Positions 60,435 to 64,000 of a DNA stretch of 64,000 nt are shown piece by piece (the first letter of the stretch is position 1; each line of letters starts with the position of its first letter). The DNA lies in assembly GCF_000974805.1 (NCBI RefSeq), contig NZ_BBQZ01000007.1:1-64000 (forward strand), in the 5' to 3' direction. Below the pieces are notes generated by a model, which saw nothing but the letters and a program-made list of their open reading frames with translations, was not told the DNA's origin and ran no database searches. The position numbers were made by a program, and so were the translations under genes. Source of the stretch: Demequina salsinemoris. Lineage in GTDB: Bacteria > Actinomycetota > Actinomycetes > Actinomycetales > Demequinaceae.

Positions 60435-60463
60435 TTGCATTGTTGCCGCAGGAAACCTAATGT
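60435..60463 (+). promoter_or_regulatory. promoter of the LacI-type regulator
   Basis: TTGCAT (60435-60440) and TAATGT (60458-60463) are separated by 17 bases. The expected transcription start, near 60470, falls at the edge of the paired operators. Confidence 0.6.
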
Positions 60464-60470
60464 CGAACTA

Positions 60471-60494
60471 TCGAAGCGCATCGACGCGCTTCGA
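60471..60494 (+). promoter_or_regulatory. two overlapping LacI-type operators
   Basis: TCGAAGCGCATCGA (60471-60484) and TCGACGCGCTTCGA (60481-60494) each differ by one base from the perfect palindrome TCGAAGCGCTTCGA found at 61590. They share four bases. They sit directly downstream of the -10 box, ideal for autorepression. Confidence 0.75.
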
Positions 60495-60517
60495 TCGGCG
60501 AGACGATGGGGTCCGAG

Positions 60518-61549
60518 ATGGCGACTGTGGATGACGTGGCGAAGGCCGCGGGCGTATCCATCAGCACCGTCTCGTACGCGCTGAGCGGCAAGCGCGCCAT
60601 CTCCCAGGAGACGCGCGAACGCGTGCTCAAGGCCGCGGCCGAGCTCAACTACCAGCCCCACGCGAGCGCCCGGATGCTCGCCGCGAACCGCTCCCACATC
60701 CTCGCGGTGACCGCACCCCTGCACGCCGACACCGATTCCACGGTCCACATGCAGTTCGCGATGGAGGTCACCAAGGAGGCGCACAGCCTCGACTACGACA
60801 CCCTGCTGCTGGTCCACGACGACACGATGCAGAGCATGCGGCGGGCCGCAGCGACCGCGCTCGCGGACGGCGTCATCGTCCTCGACGTCGACGCGGAGGA
60901 TCCGCGCGCCGACCTCGCCCGCAGCCTCGACTACCCGGTGGTCTTCATCGGCATCCCCCACGATGCTCGCGGCCTCATCTGCGTGGACATGGACTTCGAG
61001 GAGGCTGCCCGCATGTCGGTGGACCGCCTGGCTGACGCCGGCCACACCTCGATCGGCATGATCTCCCACCCGCGCCTCACCGTGCAGCGCGGCTCCAACT
61101 TCCCGCTCCGCTTCCGCGACGCCTTCATCGCCAGGTGCACGGAGCGGGGACTCGAGCACTCCGTCGCATACCCCCTCGAGCACTCCGCCCGAGAGTCCGT
61201 CGACGAGCTGCTCACCGCGCTGCCCAACATGACCGCGCTGGTGCTCAACACCAGCTCGGACGTGGCGGCCGACGCCTCGTCGGCGCTCGCAGCGCACGAC
61301 CTGACCATCCCTCACGACGTCTCCGTCATCGCAGCCGGAGCCGCCTACCCGACGCACCGGTTCCCGGTGCCTCTCGACAGGATCCCGCTCGACGCCGAGG
61401 CGTCCTGCACCGCCGCGGTCGACCTGCTGGTCGCCGCCATCGACAGGGGGGAGCGCGAAGCGCGCACCGTCCTGATCCCGCCCGAATACCAGGATTTCGG
61501 CTCCGTCCGCGCCGTCGCGGTCGGGATCGAGAAGGCGACCCAGCACTAG
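60518..61549 (+). CDS. LacI family transcriptional regulator
   Basis: The 343-residue repressor has a LacI helix-turn-helix and hinge (MATVDDVAKAAGVSISTVSYALSGKRAISQETRERVLKAAAELNYQPHASARML). A periplasmic-binding-like sugar-sensing domain covers about 60-335. The ATG at 60518 aligns with the family; an ATG at 60506 would add four residues. It most likely controls itself and the sugar ABC operon beginning at 61659, since matching palindromes lie before both. The inducer is probably an oligosaccharide. Confidence 0.92.
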   Translation: MATVDDVAKAAGVSISTVSYALSGKRAISQETRERVLKAAAELNYQPHASARMLAANRSHILAVTAPLHADTDSTVHMQFAMEVTKEAHSLDYDTLLLVHDDTMQSMRRAAATALADGVIVLDVDAEDPRADLARSLDYPVVFIGIPHDARGLICVDMDFEEAARMSVDRLADAGHTSIGMISHPRLTVQRGSNFPLRFRDAFIARCTERGLEHSVAYPLEHSARESVDELLTALPNMTALVLNTSSDVAADASSALAAHDLTIPHDVSVIAAGAAYPTHRFPVPLDRIPLDAEASCTAAVDLLVAAIDRGEREARTVLIPPEYQDFGSVRAVAVGIEKATQH

Positions 61550-61589
61550 TCCGGAAGCACCACGCCCCCGCGCTGGCTCGCCAGCATCG

Positions 61590-61603
61590 TCGAAGCGCTT
61601 CGA
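61590..61603 (+). promoter_or_regulatory. perfect LacI-type operator before the sugar ABC operon
   Basis: TCGAAGCGCTTCGA is a 14-bp perfect palindrome with the CG-centred core typical of LacI-family sites. It lies 56 bp before the binding-protein ATG. It is itself flanked by GCATCGTC (61584-61591) and GACGATGC (61605-61612). Confidence 0.8.
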
Positions 61604-61658
61604 TGACGATGCGGAACCATCAGGCCTGCGAGGCCGACTACAAGGAAGTAGGAGAGAA

Positions 61659-62993
61659 ATGAAGCACCGCACTGGAGCAGCGGCCGCCGTGCTCGCCATC
61701 GGCGCGCTGGCCCTCACCGCTTGTTCGTCCGGAGGGGACGACGCCGACGCCTCGGCATCTGGCTCGAGCTCGGACGGCGCCGCCGCCGACTACACCGGCG
61801 AGACCCTCACCGTCATGCACTACGAGGGCGAGGACTCGGCGATGGGCATCGCCTGGAACAAGGCCATCGAGATCTTCGAGGAGGAGACCGGCGCCACCGT
61901 CGACCTGCAGACCACCGCATTCGAGGACCTCAACGCCTCGGCCGAGCAGCTGTTCGACTCGTCCGACGCGCCAGACGTGTCCGAGTACAACAAGGGGAAC
62001 GCCACCGCCGGCCAGCTCGCCGCGATCGGCGTGATCCAGAACCTCGACGACGCGTACGCGGAGTACGGCTGGGCCGACCTGCTGGGCGAGGGCGTCGACA
62101 CCATCGCGATGTACGACGAGGACGGCATCATGGGCTCCGGCTCGTACTACGGCGTCCCGAACTACGGCGAGTTCGTCTTCATGTACTACAACCAGGACAT
62201 GTTCGACGAGTACGGCATCGAGATCCCGACCACGATGGACGACCTCGAGGCCGCGATGCAGACCTTCGTCGACAACGGCGTCACGCCGCTGACCACGTCG
62301 GCACAGGAGTACCCGATGGGCCAGCTCTGGTACCAGCTCGCGCTGAGCCAGGCCGACCGTCAGTGGGTGAACGACTACCAGCTCTACGAGAACCCGGTTG
62401 ACTGGACCGGCACCCAGGTCACGTACGCCGACGACACGCTCGTGGACTGGCTCGACAAGGGCTACATCTCCTCCGACGTCTCCGGCATGACGGCCGAGGA
62501 CGCGGGCCTGCAGTTCATCAACGGCGAGGCGCCGATCTTCTACTCCGGCTCGTGGTGGTACGGACGCATGCTGTCCGACATCACGGACTTCGACTTCACG
62601 ATCGCCAACTTCCCCGACACCACCCTCACGCCGGGCTCCGGCGGCAACATGTGGGTGATCCCGGTCGAGTCGAAGCAGCCTGAGCTCGCGAAGATCTTCA
62701 TCGACATCACGATGAGCCCCGAGGTCCAGGCCCTGCTGGGCGAGTCCGGCGGATTGCCGGTCGCGGCCGACACGGCCGACATCCAGGACGAGGACGCGCA
62801 GAAGCTCATCGAGGTCTTCAACGAGGTCAACGACCGTGACGGCCTCTCGTTCTACCCCGACTGGCCGACGCCGGACTTCTACGGCGACCTCAACTCGGTC
62901 ATGCAGGGACTCGTGAACGGTGACTACGACGCCACGGCCGCCGGGTCGCAGCTCGAGTCCTACTACGAGGACTACGTCTCCACCGTCCGATAA
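61659..62993 (+). CDS. sugar ABC transporter substrate-binding lipoprotein
   Basis: The 444-residue family 1 binding protein has a lipoprotein signal ending in LTAC at C22, followed by a Gly/Ser/Asp linker to about residue 45. The mature domain has the MHYEGEDSAMGIAWNKAIEIFEEETGATVDLQ opening and aromatic-rich sugar-binding segments (GSGSYYGVPNYGEFVFMYYNQDMF, YSGSWWYGRM). It should capture an oligosaccharide outside the cell. AGTAGGAGAG precedes the ATG. It is the first gene of the operon continued by the permease at 63058. Confidence 0.93.
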   Translation: MKHRTGAAAAVLAIGALALTACSSGGDDADASASGSSSDGAAADYTGETLTVMHYEGEDSAMGIAWNKAIEIFEEETGATVDLQTTAFEDLNASAEQLFDSSDAPDVSEYNKGNATAGQLAAIGVIQNLDDAYAEYGWADLLGEGVDTIAMYDEDGIMGSGSYYGVPNYGEFVFMYYNQDMFDEYGIEIPTTMDDLEAAMQTFVDNGVTPLTTSAQEYPMGQLWYQLALSQADRQWVNDYQLYENPVDWTGTQVTYADDTLVDWLDKGYISSDVSGMTAEDAGLQFINGEAPIFYSGSWWYGRMLSDITDFDFTIANFPDTTLTPGSGGNMWVIPVESKQPELAKIFIDITMSPEVQALLGESGGLPVAADTADIQDEDAQKLIEVFNEVNDRDGLSFYPDWPTPDFYGDLNSVMQGLVNGDYDATAAGSQLESYYEDYVSTVR

Positions 62994-63007
62994 CCACACC
63001 CCTTGAC

Positions 63008-63041
63008 GGCGGGGCCCGGGTCCACGGGTCCGGGCCCCGCC
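63008..63041 (+). terminator. strong intercistronic hairpin after the binding-protein gene
   Basis: GGCGGGGCCCGG (63008-63019) and CCGGGCCCCGCC (63030-63041) are perfect 12-bp arms. There is no T-run, and the permease starts 17 bp later. It probably stabilises the upstream mRNA or attenuates read-through so that more binding protein than permease is made. Confidence 0.65.
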
Positions 63042-63057
63042 AGAGACGGACCCCTCC

Positions 63058-64000
63058 ATGTCTTCCTCCCTCCCCCTCGTGCGCGAGAAGCGCCCCAAGA
63101 AGCGCACCGCGGAATCCGCGCGGATCCCGGAGCGCAGCGGCAGCAAGCTCGGCTACTGGCTGTACTTCATCCCCGGCACGATCGCGGTCGGCGTCATCAT
63201 CTTCTACCCGCTGGTCCGGAACCTGCGGCTGAGCTTCTTCCACTGGCGCGGAGGCCGCGCCGAGGAGAGCTTCGCTGGCCTCGAGAACTGGACCGCCCTG
63301 TTCTCCGACCACGAGTTCCTGCAGTCGTTCCAGAACATCTTCCTGGTGATCATCGCCATGGTGATCGTGCCGACGCTGCTCGGCCTGGTCATCTCGGCGC
63401 TGCTGTTCGACGTCGTCGGCCGCCGCTTCAGCGGCAAGCTGTCGAGCTTCCTGCGCGCCACGTACTACCTGCCGCAGATCCTCCCGATCGCGGTCGCCGG
63501 CGTCATGTTCAGCTGGATCCTCAAGCCCAACACGGACGGCGTGCTCAATCAGTTCCTGTCCACGATCACGGGTTCGACGGTAGAGATCAACTGGCTGGGC
63601 GGGTCGTACGGCACCGCCATGGGCTCGGTCATGGTCCTCATGATCTGGATCCAGATCGGCTACCCCGTCGTGATCTTCATGGCGGCCCTGGGTCGCGTCG
63701 AGCCGCAGCTGTACGAGGCCGCGGAGCTCGACGGCGCCAACTGGTTCCAGCGCTTCCGCGCGATCACGCTGCCGATGATCCGCCCCGAGGTGTTCGTGGT
63801 CTCGCTGACCACCACGATCGCGGCCCTCAAGGTCTTCGCCCCGGTGTTCATCCTCACGGGCGGCGGCCCCACCAAGTCCACCTATGTGCCCTCGTTCTAC
63901 GCGTACAACGAGTTCATCAACGGCACCGACAAGGGCTACGCGGCCACGATCGCGTCGGCCATCACCATCGTCGTCTTCGTGGTCGCGGTGATCTTCATCC
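63058..64000 (+). CDS. sugar ABC transporter permease (MalF/UgpA type), partial
   Basis: The frame runs open from the ATG at 63058 to the window edge (314 codons visible). A basic cytoplasmic N-terminus (MSSSLPLVREKRPKKRTAESARIPERSGSK) precedes a first helix, YWLYFIPGTIAVGVIIFYPLV. About five more helices and the coupling motif EAAELDGANWFQRFRAITLPMI follow near residues 222-243. It continues beyond the window, where a second permease is expected. It forms the membrane channel for the lipoprotein encoded upstream. Confidence 0.93.
   Translation, partial: MSSSLPLVREKRPKKRTAESARIPERSGSKLGYWLYFIPGTIAVGVIIFYPLVRNLRLSFFHWRGGRAEESFAGLENWTALFSDHEFLQSFQNIFLVIIAMVIVPTLLGLVISALLFDVVGRRFSGKLSSFLRATYYLPQILPIAVAGVMFSWILKPNTDGVLNQFLSTITGSTVEINWLGGSYGTAMGSVMVLMIWIQIGYPVVIFMAALGRVEPQLYEAAELDGANWFQRFRAITLPMIRPEVFVVSLTTTIAALKVFAPVFILTGGGPTKSTYVPSFYAYNEFINGTDKGYAATIASAITIVVFVVAVIFI

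Noticed and set aside
60240..60460. Short frames on both strands around the 22-bp inverted repeat
   Set aside because: They arise from the palindrome itself, so each strand encodes similar short peptides, and they have no ribosome-binding site.

Overview
The window is a high-GC, gene-dense actinobacterial chromosome segment. The order bldC-type regulator, DUF3073, purM, purF, and the pairing of purL with a small sterol-carrier-like gene, are typical of Actinomycetota. A GH6 cellulase-like lipoprotein, an acetyl-xylan-esterase-like protein and a sugar ABC operon suggest a plant-polymer-degrading member of Micrococcales (Cellulomonas/Demequina-like). That placement is inference; there is no rRNA in the window. 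Start codons are often GTG, and ATGA/GTGA stop-start overlaps are common, so translational coupling is widespread.

Layout. (1) 0-1.6 kb: a degenerate tRNA 3' end with terminator, then a lone DUF4143 ATPase. (2) 1.6-4.7 kb: a beta-glucoside PTS permease and its BglG-type antiterminator, with a readable RAT/terminator leader. (3) 4.7-8.2 kb: an MmyB-type regulator divergent from an SDR gene, a second SDR and a PaiB-type protein. (4) 8.2-31 kb: a large nitrogen/amino-acid catabolic region. It encodes a D-amino-acid-dehydrogenase-like enzyme, RidA, a zinc alcohol dehydrogenase with an apparent one-base frameshift, a 2-hydroxyacid dehydrogenase, a class III aminotransferase, a PucR activator, an Asp/Glu racemase-like enzyme, a large amidase, an M20 peptidase, a dipeptide-type ABC importer, a two-module Lrp regulator, an MFS transporter and HyuA/HyuB. 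The likely theme is import and hydrolysis of an amide, peptide or cyclic-imide compound, followed by deamination or transamination. The substrate is not determined.

(5) 31-46 kb: mostly housekeeping. It holds a class I aminotransferase, a Holin-X-like membrane protein, an EamA exporter, Ogt, BldC, DUF3073, purM-purF, a universal stress protein with a CrcB pair, a GH6 lipoprotein, and an SCP2-like gene with purL. (6) 44.7-58.7 kb: a NarL-type histidine kinase and response regulator separated by a phosphoribosyltransferase and an opposing YefM-YoeB toxin-antitoxin pair. These are followed by one ABC ATPase and five consecutive FtsX-like permeases in two structural classes. (7) 58.8-64 kb: a rhodanese, an acetyl-xylan-esterase-like hydrolase, a LacI regulator with matching operators, and a sugar ABC operon cut by the window edge.

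The most interesting non-gene signal is the 9-mer GCATCGTCC/GGACGATGC. I count about 39 exact copies by eye, but none between about 17.47 and 31.22 kb. That interval closely matches a gene block bordered by copies of another repeat, GAGCGTCAGGATCGTCG. Together these suggest either an acquired island or a shared regulon. All coordinates were read by hand; no searches were run.
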